From contig NZ_JAKOGG010000011.1 in the NCBI RefSeq assembly GCF_022321485.1, positions 1 through 64,000 of the forward strand: a stretch of DNA of 64,000 nt, read 5' to 3'. A program made the translations under genes and the position numbers. The notes beneath the pieces were generated by a model. That model had not been told where the DNA came from and did no database searches. It saw nothing but the letters and a program-made list of their open reading frames with translations. Numbering within the stretch: the stretch's first letter is position 1; each line of letters begins with the position of its first letter. Below are positions 37,101 through 46,446 of the stretch, in pieces. Origin of the DNA: Shewanella electrica (GTDB lineage Bacteria > Pseudomonadota > Gammaproteobacteria > Enterobacterales > Shewanellaceae).

Positions 37101-38571
37101 GATGGAGCACCACTGGGCCGGTGAAGTTCAGCTACGCCAAGCCGATGGCAAGGTGATACTGGTGTGGTTAGAAGTCAATCAAGTGATTGACCATAAAGCG
37201 GAAGCTAGCCATCTGGTGATGGTATTCAACGACATCACTGATCGTAAAAAAGTAGAGGAAGACCTGCGGCTGCTGGCCAACTATGATCCACTCACAGGGC
37301 TGCCCAACCGTACCTTATTTAAAGAGCGCCTCAAGCACGCTCTAGAGCAGGCACAACGCCAAGAAACCAAAGTGGCGCTATTGTTCCTTGACCTTGACCG
37401 CTTCAAAACCATTAACGACTCCAAAGGCCACCATGTGGGCGATGAATTGCTTAAAGCGGTGGGACAACGCTTAGCTGGCGTTGTGCGCGCAGGTGATACC
37501 GTGGCGCGTATCGGTGGCGATGAATTCACTATCATTCTCGAAGGCATTGTCAAAGCCAAAGCCGCCACAGTGATTGCCGAGAAGATTATTCATGTGCTCG
37601 ATCAGCCATTTGAGCTATCGCAAAACACGCTAGATATCACCACCTCTATCGGTATCAGCCTGTCTCCCGATGACACCTTAGATGCGCAAGAACTGCTGAA
37701 ATATGCCGATACTGCCATGTATCACGCCAAATCGATGGGACGTAATAACTTCCAGTTCTACAGCAGCCACATGAATGTTTCCGCCGTGCGCCATCTACAG
37801 CTGGAAACTGGACTGAAACAAGCGATCAGTAAAAATGAGTTAAGGGTGGTGTATCAACCTAAATACTGCGTTAAAACGGGCAATATTATCGGCAGCGAAG
37901 CGCTAATGCGTTGGCACAGCGAGGAACTCGGCCCAGTATCGCCCGCTGAGTTTATTCCGCTGGCCGAAGAAACCGGCCTGATCACTAGCTTAGGCTCGTG
38001 GTTACTCGATCATGTCGCACAGCAGTTACACCTATGGCGCCAACAAGGCGTTACCCTGCTGCCTGTCGCGGTCAATATCTCCGCCAAACAGCTACAACAC
38101 GAGCTGCTGGAAGAGATAGAACAGATTTTGCAACTGTACCAACTGCCGGCGCAATTGCTAGAACTTGAACTGACCGAATCCGCCGTGATGAAACATCCGA
38201 AGCAATCGATTGCTATCTTGAATCGCCTTGAAGCGTTGGGGCTGAGCTTGGCGGTTGATGACTTTGGTACCGGCTACTCCAGCTTGGCTTACCTAAAACG
38301 TTTCCCCATCAATACGCTGAAAATCGACCGTGAATTTGTGCGCGATATTTCCGAAGATCCAGATGATGCCGCCATTACCAGCGCCATTATCGCCCTCGCC
38401 CACAGCTTAGAACTGCAAGTGGTTGCCGAAGGGGTAGAAACCGACGAGCAGTTACAGTACCTCGCTAGCCAAGGCTGTGACCAGATCCAGGGCTTCCTGC
38501 TCAGTAAGCCGCTACCCGCCGCTGACTACCTCGCACTGTTACTGCAACAGCAAGCCGCTACTCCGCATTAA
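34114..38571 (+). CDS. Propeller sensor with PAS, GGDEF and EAL domains
   Basis: 1485 residues: signal peptide/anchor (1-29), periplasmic beta-propeller built from two-component-regulator propeller repeats (about 35-690; motifs such as GLHQNSVYSLFESNSGMLWVGT, DRQGNLWVGSY, DSQGNLWFTSN), Y_Y_Y domain (about 700-770), membrane helix (about 775-795), two PAS domains (about 805-1045), GGDEF (RIGGDEF at about 1134) and EAL (SEALMRW at about 1262, DDFGTGYSSLAYLKRFP). Both catalytic signatures look intact, so it may make or break cyclic di-GMP. It follows the propionate operon, which raises a possible link but it has its own terminator-separated start. ATG 34114. Confidence 0.92.
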   Translation: MTELTLFRVFCQWMLIVGAAICCWPSAAATSQKYRFQHINSLDGLHQNSVYSLFESNSGMLWVGTQDGLHRYNGTDFTLFLPQADNPHSISDAFVTDMLQQDNTLWLATVSGGVNALDLTTGEFQQLTIKNRTAKLHVYRLAMFNGQLWAATDDGLYRQSAPLQLTRVELGMLNNPVVTYILSVDANTLLVSTERHGAFLYRDGHFSPFTLPDGAEQISHARIAADHSVWLALGNQLWRYANIEQPPQRIFQLTDHRQSIRAFVFDNQHGVWLGGIGTGLIHLMPRQGQWLLEKIQHQPDEQDSLSDNDITSLLLDRQGNLWVGSYYSGLNRINIERQYFTHLYNKTDTQLLRRNNNIRAISRAADGQMYIGTNDAGLFRLDDVGNFTPLNTLFTPLIGAEATDNLRVLDIANASDDSLWLATSTGLFQLTLPATLRRVALPPTISQIRALSVDSAAQQLWFTSGTALYRYDITSQQLTHVSLQYATDRPNNAILNLRKTASGLWVMTMNGLYQLAANGELLHYFSPQQLPHPIVRDVLEMANGNIWIATHGGVVLLQDGKITNYSAVHKLPNNTVYALADDSQGNLWFTSNTGVSRLDVTTGQFLSFNENEGLQSPEFNGGVRWQDRDGTIWFGGINGLNYFQPDKIPAARQDVEIALASYRIGEQQYPFYSFNNLTDIVQPYSNELLSFKVTPIDFSYPNHHQYSFLLKGLESNWHPFEAMNEISYTAVPAGHYQLLVRHKLNGSAEFNQQQLANITIIAPWYRTPLAYALYCLFSVMMVGLIARYYVKKWHKEKQIQQQINDSHERFKLALWGSGDRLWDWKITSGILTITHLSQDKELTQQLNRHQYLALIHPEDRELVQQAMTAYLVGKTPYFEAEYRSFSIDGVWRWGLDRGKITEVDADNRPVRLAGTFTDITDRKQQEDELLLSHQVLESMNESVVICDLDYRIIAVNRAFTDTMGYQEARILGKYCLALTRGLYAINVYRDIERILLMEHHWAGEVQLRQADGKVILVWLEVNQVIDHKAEASHLVMVFNDITDRKKVEEDLRLLANYDPLTGLPNRTLFKERLKHALEQAQRQETKVALLFLDLDRFKTINDSKGHHVGDELLKAVGQRLAGVVRAGDTVARIGGDEFTIILEGIVKAKAATVIAEKIIHVLDQPFELSQNTLDITTSIGISLSPDDTLDAQELLKYADTAMYHAKSMGRNNFQFYSSHMNVSAVRHLQLETGLKQAISKNELRVVYQPKYCVKTGNIIGSEALMRWHSEELGPVSPAEFIPLAEETGLITSLGSWLLDHVAQQLHLWRQQGVTLLPVAVNISAKQLQHELLEEIEQILQLYQLPAQLLELELTESAVMKHPKQSIAILNRLEALGLSLAVDDFGTGYSSLAYLKRFPINTLKIDREFVRDISEDPDDAAITSAIIALAHSLELQVVAEGVETDEQLQYLASQGCDQIQGFLLSKPLPAADYLALLLQQQAATPH

Positions 38572-38581
38572 TCCAAAACAA

Positions 38582-38609
38582 AAGACCCCAGCGGTTAAGC
38601 TGAGGTCTT
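38582..38609. terminator. Convergent terminator between the GGDEF-EAL gene and ilvE
   Basis: AAGACCCCAGC / GCTGAGGTCTT, one mismatch, loop of 6 nt, between two convergent genes. Confidence 0.75.
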
Positions 38610-38635
38610 AGCGCGTCGCAACCGCTTAACGCGGC

Positions 38636-39724
38636 TTATTTCTCAAGGTGTGGCACTTTTTGCAACCAGCCCGCTGGCGCTTGGTGATGGCCTTTTTGAA
38701 TGGCGGTGTAAGTGTCGTAAATGCGTTTTACATTATCACCCACTTGACCATCAGCCACGGTCACCACTCGGCCATCTTCAAAGATGTACGAACCTACCGG
38801 AGACACCACTGCCGCAGTACCGAAACCACCGGCTTCGACAATTTCACCCGCTTCAATACCAGCGATGAAATCATCCAACTTAATGGTTTCTTGGCGGACA
38901 TCGCAGCCCAAGGTTGGCGCCAGCTCGATGATCGATTGCGAGGTGATTGAACGCAGAATCGTGTCGGTAAACTCTGGAATAATCACCGTGCCATCTTTCA
39001 GGATATGGAAGTGGTTCATTGCGCCCGCTTCTTCCAGATAGGTATTGGTTGAGTCCAGATATAGCACTTGCGCCGCACCGGCTTCAGCAGCAGCGCGGCC
39101 AGCACGCAATGATGCAGCATAGTTACCCGACGCTTTCGACGCACCAGTACCGCCAGGCACTGCGCGGTGATATTTTTTGCTGATCAGCAAACGGATCGCG
39201 CTCAGATCTTTACCGTAGTAAGCACCACTTGGGCTCACCACCACGCAGAAGGTGTAGCGTGTTGACGGGCTAACAGACAGGCGATCTTCGGTAGCAAAAA
39301 TGAATGGACGAATGTACAAACACGCGCCATCTTGCATCGGGAACCATAAACGATCCACATCCAGCAGCGCTTGAATCGCTTGCTGTTGGTCCACTTCTGG
39401 AATATTCGGAATACAAAGGATGTCGGCAGAACGATTTAAACGCTCGGCATTTTTGTTAATGCGGAACGCGTAAATCTCGCCATCGTCATGCATAAAGGCT
39501 TTAGCGCCTTCGAAAATGGACTGACCGTAGTGCAACGCCATTGCACCAGGTGCCAATTCAAATGGGCCATACGGCACGATGCGTGGATCACGCCATTCGC
39601 CGTCATAATAATCCATCAAAAACATATGATCAGTGCGTAGCCGACCAAACCCAACATTACCTTCTGGGCGGAACTGCTCTTGACGGCGTTCTGCGGCAGG
39701 TTTTAAAGAATACTTGATTTCCAT
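38636..39724 (-). CDS. ilvE: Branched-chain amino-acid aminotransferase
   Basis: 362 residues from ATG 39724 (a GTG three codons earlier is less likely). Class IV PLP aminotransferase of the long, eukaryote-like BCAT group: FGRLRTDHMF, LHYGQSIFEGAKAF, RPFIFATEDRLSV, the lysine-containing GASKASGNYAASLRA and EAGAMNHFHIL. It makes Leu, Ile and Val from their keto acids. It is monocistronic and divergent from zapB. Length and DHMFLMDY motif distinguish it from the short E. coli-type IlvE. Confidence 0.94.
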   Translation of the reverse strand: MEIKYSLKPAAERRQEQFRPEGNVGFGRLRTDHMFLMDYYDGEWRDPRIVPYGPFELAPGAMALHYGQSIFEGAKAFMHDDGEIYAFRINKNAERLNRSADILCIPNIPEVDQQQAIQALLDVDRLWFPMQDGACLYIRPFIFATEDRLSVSPSTRYTFCVVVSPSGAYYGKDLSAIRLLISKKYHRAVPGGTGASKASGNYAASLRAGRAAAEAGAAQVLYLDSTNTYLEEAGAMNHFHILKDGTVIIPEFTDTILRSITSQSIIELAPTLGCDVRQETIKLDDFIAGIEAGEIVEAGGFGTAAVVSPVGSYIFEDGRVVTVADGQVGDNVKRIYDTYTAIQKGHHQAPAGWLQKVPHLEK

Positions 39725-39978
39725 TGTGTACAACCCTAATTATCGTCTAAGCAGACTAGGAATCGTACGATTGAAAGTCAATAGCCATTGGGCCGCTTTG
39801 TCAAAAGGATGAAAATTTTTTTGGCAACAAATGTCAACAACCACAGTTTTCTCTTGCACTTAGTGGTATCAGCGGGTTAAGTACGGTGATAAATGCAGCA
39901 GTCAAAATTTGCCCGCTATCAGCATGGTCAACAGGCTGCTAAAATCCCATCCCTATACTAACCCAGGAGGACTCCCCC

Positions 39979-40182
39979 ATGAGCCTTGAATTACTGTCCC
40001 AACTGGAACAAAAAATTCAATCAGCGCTGGAGCATATCGAGCTGCTGAAAATGGAACTTGAAGAAGAGAAAACAAAAAATCAGCAGCTCACAGAGAAAAA
40101 CGAGCAGTTGCAGCAAGACCTTACGACATGGAGCGAAAAAGTGTCAGGTCTGGTAGGATTACTGAATCACGAAATTAGTTAG
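39979..40182 (+). CDS. zapB: Cell division protein ZapB
   Basis: 67 residues, wholly a coiled coil ([21 protein letters not shown] ... [12 protein letters not shown]). ZapB joins the Z-ring through ZapA and links it to the chromosome terminus via MatP. A very strong ribosome-binding site (CAGGAGGACTCCCCC) and a TATACT at 39954-39959 precede it, fitting an abundant protein. Its 3' end overlaps the convergent ytfK-like gene by 8 bp. Confidence 0.92.
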   Translation: MSLELLSQLEQKIQSALEHIELLKMELEEEKTKNQQLTEKNEQLQQDLTTWSEKVSGLVGLLNHEIS

Positions 40183-40399
40183 TGTCATTCAGAGATAACT
40201 GCTTGGTTTGCGAATCAAGCAGTTGATTTAACTCAATTACCGCTTGCTTCACCTTTGGCAGTCCGGCATGTTGTGGTAACAAAAACCGCCCTCGCTCAAA
40301 TTCCAGTCGTCCTAAATCCTTCACCCAGATAACGCCTTGCATAAAAATCCGCGCATGCTTAGCAATGAGTTTAGGGGCATAAACCGGAAAAACACGCAT
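40175..40399 (-). CDS. ytfK: YtfK / DUF1107 family protein
   Basis: 74 residues. [19 protein letters not shown] then [24 protein letters not shown] is closely similar to E. coli YtfK (MKIF..YNPLQVAKYVKILFRG..YIKDVGAFEFDKGK). In E. coli YtfK stimulates SpoT-dependent (p)ppGpp accumulation under phosphate and fatty-acid limitation. Convergent with zapB, overlapping its last 8 bp. AGGAGGG precedes its ATG. Similarity is from memory but covers the whole length. Confidence 0.82.
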   Translation of the reverse strand: MRVFPVYAPKLIAKHARIFMQGVIWVKDLGRLEFERGRFLLPQHAGLPKVKQAVIELNQLLDSQTKQLSLNDTN

Positions 40400-40559
40400 T
40401 GAACCCTCCTAGTTTTCGGCTGAATCCAAACGTTTGACCACAGATCACTACGGTTAGTTTCATCCGCCAGTTGCGATTTTAGCGGTGGAATAGTAACGCC
40501 CTGAAACATTTGCCAGTTTTTATATTGCCAATTTTTTGACGCAGTGCTAAGTTATTGAC

Positions 40560-40630
40560 GTTACTCAGGGTAAAAAACTGAGCCTTTGGCTCTAAATCCG
40601 TGCCGCCGTAAGGTAGTACGGTTTTTTTTT
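40560..40630 (+). ncRNA. Candidate small RNA with Rho-independent terminator
   Basis: Plus strand, between ytfK and dsbA (both minus). Three consecutive hairpins: CTCAG/CTGAG, GAGCC-TTT-GGCTC, and CCGTA-AGGTAG-TACGG followed by nine T at 40622-40630. Upstream are TTGCCA (40525-40530) and an extended -10 TGCTAAGTT (40545-40553) with 17-bp spacing. No gene on this strand ends nearby (zapB stops 420 bp earlier), so the terminator lacks an obvious owner. No similarity to Spot 42 or other sRNAs I know. Confidence 0.4.
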
Positions 40631-40633
40631 GCA

Positions 40634-40660
40634 TAAAAAAAGCGATGCTCAGCATCGCTT
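40634..40660 (-). terminator. Intrinsic terminator of dsbA
   Basis: On the minus strand AAGCGATGCT / AGCATCGCTT followed by a T run; 21 bp after the dsbA stop. Confidence 0.85.
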
Positions 40661-40680
40661 CCTTCACTGACAACCTTACC

Positions 40681-41289
40681 CTAAGGCAAGGTGCTCAGAT
40701 ACGTCACCAATTCCATCATATCTTCAAATGACTTCAATGATTCGTTTTTAATCAGATACTTATCATTAATGATAATCGCAGGTACGCCCTCGATACCTGA
40801 GTTTTGTGTGGCACGACTCATAGAGTCGACCATGCTGTTCACCATAAATGAACCAGCGGCAGCCTCAAATTTCTTGGCATCGACACCGTTCGCCACATAA
40901 AAGGCTTTAACCTCTTCCAGTGATTTAAAGCTATGGCGCTTTTCATGGATTTCACTGAACAGCAGCGGTTCGATTTGTGCGGTGACACCCAACACTTCTG
41001 AGATAGCAAACGCGCGACTCATCACTTTGCCCATCTCTTTACCGATAAAATCGACGTGATTCTGTTTGAACTCCATACCCGCTGGCAGGTTGGCTTCCAA
41101 CTGGGGAATATATTTTTTGGAGAACACATAGCAGTGTGGACAGTAGTAGGAGAAAAACTCTGTGGCATTAGGTTTGGCACTGGCTGGCGCACTGCTAATC
41201 ACCTTGTAATTCACACCTTCTCTAAATTCTGCAGCACTTGCTGCCAGCGGAAGCAACAACAAGGCTGCCAACATCCAAATCTTTCTCAT
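40681..41289 (-). CDS. dsbA: Periplasmic thiol:disulfide oxidase DsbA
   Basis: 202 residues from ATG 41289 with GGAAC before it; the frame runs further upstream without support. Signal peptide 1-19 (ASA-AEF), active site CPHC at 50-53, and cis-Pro in GVPAIIINDKYLI. DsbA introduces disulfide bonds in exported proteins and is re-oxidised by DsbB. It follows srkA at 104 bp, as in E. coli where srkA-dsbA form an operon and Cpx controls dsbA. Confidence 0.96.
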   Translation of the reverse strand: MRKIWMLAALLLLPLAASAAEFREGVNYKVISSAPASAKPNATEFFSYYCPHCYVFSKKYIPQLEANLPAGMEFKQNHVDFIGKEMGKVMSRAFAISEVLGVTAQIEPLLFSEIHEKRHSFKSLEEVKAFYVANGVDAKKFEAAAGSFMVNSMVDSMSRATQNSGIEGVPAIIINDKYLIKNESLKSFEDMMELVTYLSTLP

Positions 41290-41393
41290 GACCGTTCCTT
41301 TCTTCTTAATAACTAAACCTGCAAACTCTTGCTGGGCAATAACATAGCGTGTCTTTTGAGTTGAATACAACACTTCAGTTCCGTTAGCGTGCG

Positions 41394-42383
41394 CTAATAA
41401 GGGATTAAACTCAGCGGCGGCTGCGACAATCGCTGCAACTGCTCAGTAAAACTCTGGTATTGCTGTTGCCAATATTGTGGCTCGGCAAACCATGGGAAAT
41501 GCTGCGGAAATGCCGGATCATCCCAACGACGGCACAACCATGCGTTATAGTGCAGCATGCGCAAGCCACGTAGCGGCTCGATTAGTTTCAGTTCAGCGGG
41601 ATGAAAATCGCAAAACTCTTGGTAGCCTTCCACCAACTCGGCCAATTGCGCCTGCTGTTGATCGCGCTCACCAGACAACATCATCCACAAATCTTGCACC
41701 GCTGGGCCGTTACAAGCATCGTCGAGGTCAACAAAGCCTGGGCCATCTGGCGTCCACAAAATATTGCCGATGTGTAAGTCGCCATGTAAGCGCATTACTG
41801 AGGGCGTTGATTTGTGCCACTGCTGCTCAATCGCCTCTGCTAACGCCGTGGCACTGCTGAGCACTTGCTCGCGCCACTGTGCCGGGAGCAAATCAGACTG
41901 TTGCAGCACCGCCAATGACTCGCTGCCAAAGGTGGTTGGCGTTAGGCTACGACGTTGGCTGAAACGACTGCCTTTGGCGTACTGGTGCATACGGCCAATA
42001 AACTGGCCGACTTCAAACAATTGGTCGAGATTATCCACCTCAAATTGACGGCCGCCTATCGATGGAAACAGGGTGAACAGATAACCTTGGTATTCATGCA
42101 GCGTGGCGCCGTCGATCACCACCGGTGCAGCGATAGGAAACTCTTCGGCAAGCAGTTCAGCGGCAAACTGGTGTTCTTCCAAGATCTGCGCCTTGCTCCA
42201 ACGCTCTGGCCGATAAAACTTCACCACATAGCGGTTACCGCGGTCACAGCGAAACTGGTACACACGGTTTTCATAACTATTTAGCGCGGTTAAGCCAGTT
42301 TCTGGATAGATACCGACAGATTCAATCGCCGTTAAAATCAGATCAGGTGTCAAACCCGCAAAATGAAACGCGGAGTTGCTCAT
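41394..42383 (-). CDS. srkA: Stress response kinase A (YihE/RdoA)
   Basis: 329 residues, full length for the APH-like SrkA family. LTALNSYENRVYQFRCDRGNRYVVKFYRPERW forms the nucleotide loop and lysine; HGDLHIGNILW is the catalytic loop and FVDLDDACNGPAVQDLWMML the Mg-binding segment. In E. coli it is a Ser/Thr kinase that protects against MazEF-mediated death and envelope stress. Its ATG overlaps the upstream DUF3630-like stop by 4 bp. Confidence 0.94.
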   Translation of the reverse strand: MSNSAFHFAGLTPDLILTAIESVGIYPETGLTALNSYENRVYQFRCDRGNRYVVKFYRPERWSKAQILEEHQFAAELLAEEFPIAAPVVIDGATLHEYQGYLFTLFPSIGGRQFEVDNLDQLFEVGQFIGRMHQYAKGSRFSQRRSLTPTTFGSESLAVLQQSDLLPAQWREQVLSSATALAEAIEQQWHKSTPSVMRLHGDLHIGNILWTPDGPGFVDLDDACNGPAVQDLWMMLSGERDQQQAQLAELVEGYQEFCDFHPAELKLIEPLRGLRMLHYNAWLCRRWDDPAFPQHFPWFAEPQYWQQQYQSFTEQLQRLSQPPLSLIPY

Positions 42384-42691
42384 AGTTGTGCCTCCAATAA
42401 CGACTGCAGATAGGCTAGCACTTCCACATCGGCAGCGTCATCGCTATTTAACCAGCAACAACGCGCATACAACTCAAAGTTGAGCCACAGACGGCTACCT
42501 TCAAACTCCACCAGCCATTGATGACGATCGGCCCCCCACTGTTGTTCCAGCACCCGCAGATCCATCGCTTGGCATAATTTTGCCGCCAGCGCTGCAAAGG
42601 CATCAAAGTCGATGTCGGCGCTCATCGACAAACTGACATTGTCGCGATCCAGCCGCAGATCAGACACGGCGGCCAACGCAGAATTACTCAT
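42380..42691 (-). CDS. Small DUF3630-like protein
   Basis: 103 residues, cytoplasmic, with no catalytic motif. The Trp/Cys-rich centre (RLWLNFELYARCCWLNSDDAADVEVL) resembles DUF3630 proteins of Shewanella/Vibrio; this family name is tentative. AAAGGAC precedes the ATG. It sits 13 bp after selO and overlaps srkA by 4 bp, so its synthesis is tied to two kinase-fold enzymes. Confidence 0.6.
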   Translation of the reverse strand: MSNSALAAVSDLRLDRDNVSLSMSADIDFDAFAALAAKLCQAMDLRVLEQQWGADRHQWLVEFEGSRLWLNFELYARCCWLNSDDAADVEVLAYLQSLLEAQL

Positions 42692-42704
42692 GATTTTTTG
42701 TCCT

Positions 42705-44162
42705 TTAACTGCTGCACGACATAATTAACCCTTCACCCCATTGTGGGGGACGCGCCGCATAATGAGCCAGCTCAGGCTGTTCGTCAAAGGGCTTTTGCAG
42801 CAGTTGTTGCAGGGTTTGAAGACCGCTGAGATCGCCAGCAAGCGCTTGTTCGGTGGCTTGCTGCGCTTGGTAGTTACGCAGAATATATTTCGGGCTCGCC
42901 AAACGCCGTGCTTGCTGCCAACTGCCGATATCGTCTACCCGCCCGACCCGGTCACAATAGTGTTGCCACCAGCCATCAAACGCGTGCGTATCAACAAATT
43001 CGTCCCGCAGTGCAGTGGCGTTTTCCGTCGCGGCGATGGCGCCAAACTGCCGCAAGGTGTTGGTGTAATCCAGCCGTTGTTGTTCGAGCAATTGGGTAAA
43101 GCCGCCAATCAGTTGCAGGTCAAAATCCATCGCATGTGAATCATCCAACTGTGGCGCAAAGCCCAATCGGCCAGCCATTAGCTCGACATATTCCGCCACC
43201 AGTGCGGGTTGATAGGCGCGTAAGCCATCGACCAGATCATCACTGCTTAGCAGCGGCGTCAGCGCTTGCGCCAAACAACGTAGATTCCACAGCCCCACGC
43301 CGGGTTGCTGACCATAAGCGTAGCGGCCATCGGGATCGGAATGGTTGCAGATAAAGTTTTCTTGGAAGGTATCCAAGAAGGCGAACGGGCCAAAATCAAA
43401 ACTGTCGCCGAGGATCGACATGTTATCGGTGTTCATCACCCCGTGGGCGAAGCCAAAGGCTTGCCACTTGGCAATCAAGCGGGCGGTGAGTTGCACCACC
43501 TTAGTAAACCATGCTTTATAACCGGCGCGGTCACAGCTAAATTGTGGGAAATGTTGGGTGATAACAAAATCAGCGAGCCGTTTCACTCGGTCGGTTTGCT
43601 GTTCGCCGTCAAAAGCGTAAAAGCTATGTTCAAAGTGACCAAAGCGGATATGGCTGCGTGCCAAACGCACCGTCGTCGCGCCCTTTTCCAGCGTTTCACG
43701 CCACACTGGCAGTTCAGAACCAATCACCGCCAACGCGCGAGTGGTGGGAATATTCAGCGCCGCCAGCGCTTCAGACACTAAAAACTCACGCACTGCCGAA
43801 CGTGTTACCGCGCGACCATCGCCACGGCGAGAGAATGGTGTAGGTCCAGCGCCTTTAAGCGCCACATCCCAACTGCCATGAGGGCCAACCGCCTCACCGA
43901 GAATGATCGAGCGACCATCGCCAAGCTGTGGTGAATAACCGCCAAACTGGTGGCCGCTATAAACTTGGGCATAGTATTGCGCTTCCGCGTGACGCTGATT
44001 ACCGGAGAACACTTGCAGCAGCTCATCATTGGGCTGTTGTAGGCCAATCAGCGCGGCGGCGTCATCGCTCCACAGCAGCCAATGCGGTGCAGGCAGCGGC
44101 GTGGGTAACACCTGCTGGTAAAAGCCGTCGAGTTGCTCAAAAAAATCTTGCTTTAACTTCAT
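42705..44162 (-). CDS. selO: Protein adenylyltransferase SelO (YdiU)
   Basis: 485 residues from ATG 44162 ([15 protein letters not shown], the family start); the ATG at 44189 is possible but adds residues without similarity. Core features: [42 protein letters not shown], and [25 protein letters not shown] with the metal-binding DFG. SelO is a pseudokinase-fold enzyme that transfers AMP to Ser/Thr/Tyr of redox-related proteins. It lacks the C-terminal selenocysteine of eukaryotic forms. Start overlaps the upstream lipoprotein stop. Confidence 0.94.
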   Translation of the reverse strand: MKLKQDFFEQLDGFYQQVLPTPLPAPHWLLWSDDAAALIGLQQPNDELLQVFSGNQRHAEAQYYAQVYSGHQFGGYSPQLGDGRSIILGEAVGPHGSWDVALKGAGPTPFSRRGDGRAVTRSAVREFLVSEALAALNIPTTRALAVIGSELPVWRETLEKGATTVRLARSHIRFGHFEHSFYAFDGEQQTDRVKRLADFVITQHFPQFSCDRAGYKAWFTKVVQLTARLIAKWQAFGFAHGVMNTDNMSILGDSFDFGPFAFLDTFQENFICNHSDPDGRYAYGQQPGVGLWNLRCLAQALTPLLSSDDLVDGLRAYQPALVAEYVELMAGRLGFAPQLDDSHAMDFDLQLIGGFTQLLEQQRLDYTNTLRQFGAIAATENATALRDEFVDTHAFDGWWQHYCDRVGRVDDIGSWQQARRLASPKYILRNYQAQQATEQALAGDLSGLQTLQQLLQKPFDEQPELAHYAARPPQWGEGLIMSCSS

Positions 44163-44458
44163 GGTTGCTTGGGCGTAAAAGTGTGCCATTGGTCACACTT
44201 TACCACATCATGCTCATCAAGCTGACACTGAAAGCCGCATTGATAAACCGAGGGAGTTTCTGTGAGAAACTCCAATCCTTCAGCTTTCTTTTTACACTGC
44301 GCTAAATCTTGGTAATAACCTTTGATGGCGTGGTAATGCTCGCCTTCCGGCACCGTTGTTTGACCAGAGTAATAAAACAAGGTCCAAGCGGGGGGCTTGC
44401 TGCAACCGCCGACCATCAACATCAGCAGCGCCGCCGCTATAATTATCGCAATACGCAT
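44159..44458 (-). CDS. Small cysteine-rich lipoprotein
   Basis: 99 residues. Signal peptide with lipobox LMVGGC-S (Cys-19), then a short mature domain with four further cysteines ([18 protein letters not shown]), probably two disulfides. AGGAGA precedes ATG 44458. Its stop overlaps the selO start by 4 bp, so it is the first gene of a lipoprotein-selO-DUF3630-srkA operon. No family recognised. A disulfide-bearing lipoprotein in a dsbA-linked cluster is suggestive. Confidence 0.78.
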   Translation of the reverse strand: MRIAIIIAAALLMLMVGGCSKPPAWTLFYYSGQTTVPEGEHYHAIKGYYQDLAQCKKKAEGLEFLTETPSVYQCGFQCQLDEHDVVKCDQWHTFTPKQP

Positions 44459-44484
44459 GACTGCTTCTCCTATGTGATTGCAAT

Positions 44485-44510
44485 AAAAAGGGTGGTCTGC
44501 TGACCACCCT
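44485..44510 (-). terminator. Terminator of the repeat-bearing membrane protein gene
   Basis: AGGGTGGTC / GACCACCCT with a 4-nt loop; on the minus strand the hairpin is followed by TTTTT. Lies 18 bp after the stop of the gene at 44529-45386. Confidence 0.85.
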
Positions 44511-44528
44511 CGTTCAATTCAAAGCCGG

Positions 44529-45386
<858 letters not shown>

Positions 45387-45583
45387 GAAGTGGTTCCTTC
45401 AATTAAGTCGTTGCTGTAGTAGTATTTATAGCTCTTTTTAGAGCAATAAATTTTCCAATTCAAGGCGTTAATGTAACAAATCCATTAGAGCACACATTTT
45501 GCTATAGCGGGCTACGCGCGCTTTTGCAACGGGTACAAGCTGTTACACTGAGTGCGCAATTTTTTACTAATGGAGCAATAGCC

Positions 45584-45943
45584 ATGCAAAAAGTTCTGAT
45601 TGTGGCGCACGCCAGTCCCTATGGCTCAGAAAAAATGTTCAATGCATTGCGCATCGCGGTAGCACTCAAGGAACTCGCTGACGAACCGGTGGAGCTAAAA
45701 CTGTTTCTGATGTCTGATGCGGTATTTAGTGCGGTGAAAGGCCAAAGCACGCCTGATCTCACCTATAACTTACAACAGATGTTAGAGATTCTACTGGCTC
45801 AGCAGGTGGCTGTAAAATTATGTAAAACCTGCGCGGATGCTCGTGGAGTCAACGCCAGCATGTTAGTAGAAGGCGCCGAGATTGGCACCTTGGGCGATCT
45901 CACCCAATGGACCTTAGCCGCTGATAAGGTGATGCACATCTAA
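45584..45943 (+). CDS. DsrE/YchN-family protein
   Basis: 119 residues from ATG 45584 (GGAGCAATAGCC upstream). MQKVLIVAHASPYGSEKMFNALRIAVAL and LCKTCADARGV carry the DsrE-fold pattern with a potentially reactive cysteine pair. Such proteins form homo-hexamers or hetero-oligomers and some relay sulfur (TusBCD, DsrEFH); this stand-alone YchN-like type has no proven role. Divergent from the repeat-bearing membrane protein. Confidence 0.85.
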   Translation: MQKVLIVAHASPYGSEKMFNALRIAVALKELADEPVELKLFLMSDAVFSAVKGQSTPDLTYNLQQMLEILLAQQVAVKLCKTCADARGVNASMLVEGAEIGTLGDLTQWTLAADKVMHI

Positions 45944-46053
45944 CCCGCTTAAACATCTATTTTGTGCGCATGTTCTAAGTTCCCGTGCAGCACGGTTGTT
46001 GCCTGAACTCGCCTGTCGCTACACTTTGGCTAAATCCAAAGCGGAGACAGGCG

Positions 46054-46446
46054 ATGACTGCAGTGCTGACCGGTGAACTTGCCACTGAATTAGCCACCAT
46101 AGCGGCGATGGCCGAGCTATATTGCCGCGTTCATCATCATCCCAACGGCAGCGCATTATGCCAAGAATGCCAAGCGCTGCTGAAATATGCCGAAACTCGC
46201 TTAGATCGCTGTCCTTATGGGCATAACAAACCCGCTTGCCGCCATTGCCCCATCCATTGTTACAAGCCCGACCCCAAAGCCGCGATACAACACATTATGC
46301 GTTACAGTGGCCCGCGCATGTTACTGCGCCATCCGTTACTGGCGCTGCGGCATCTGCGGCGCGAACGGCGCCCATTTCCGGCACAACCGCCGCGTAATCA
46401 GTCTCAGCGTTACCTGCGCTCGCAAACCGATGATCCCGCCAAATAG
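46054..46446 (+). CDS. ygbA: YgbA-like nitrous-oxide-stimulated promoter family protein
   Basis: 130 residues from ATG 46054 (GGAGACAGGCG before it); upstream frame lacks signal. Conserved cysteine pattern: YCRVHHHPNGSALCQECQALL, RCPYGHNKPACRHCPIHCY, typical of PF11756. Clustered Cys/His suggests metal or Fe-S binding. In E. coli ygbA is NsrR-repressed and helps recovery from nitric oxide stress. The Arg-rich tail (RHLRRERRPFPAQPPRNQSQR) is a local extension. Confidence 0.88.
   Translation: MTAVLTGELATELATIAAMAELYCRVHHHPNGSALCQECQALLKYAETRLDRCPYGHNKPACRHCPIHCYKPDPKAAIQHIMRYSGPRMLLRHPLLALRHLRRERRPFPAQPPRNQSQRYLRSQTDDPAK

Noticed and set aside
40560-40630. Spot 42 RNA (often near dsbA/polA in relatives)
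   Set aside because: The sequence has neither the conserved Spot 42 5' end nor its GC-rich terminator; kept only as an unnamed candidate.
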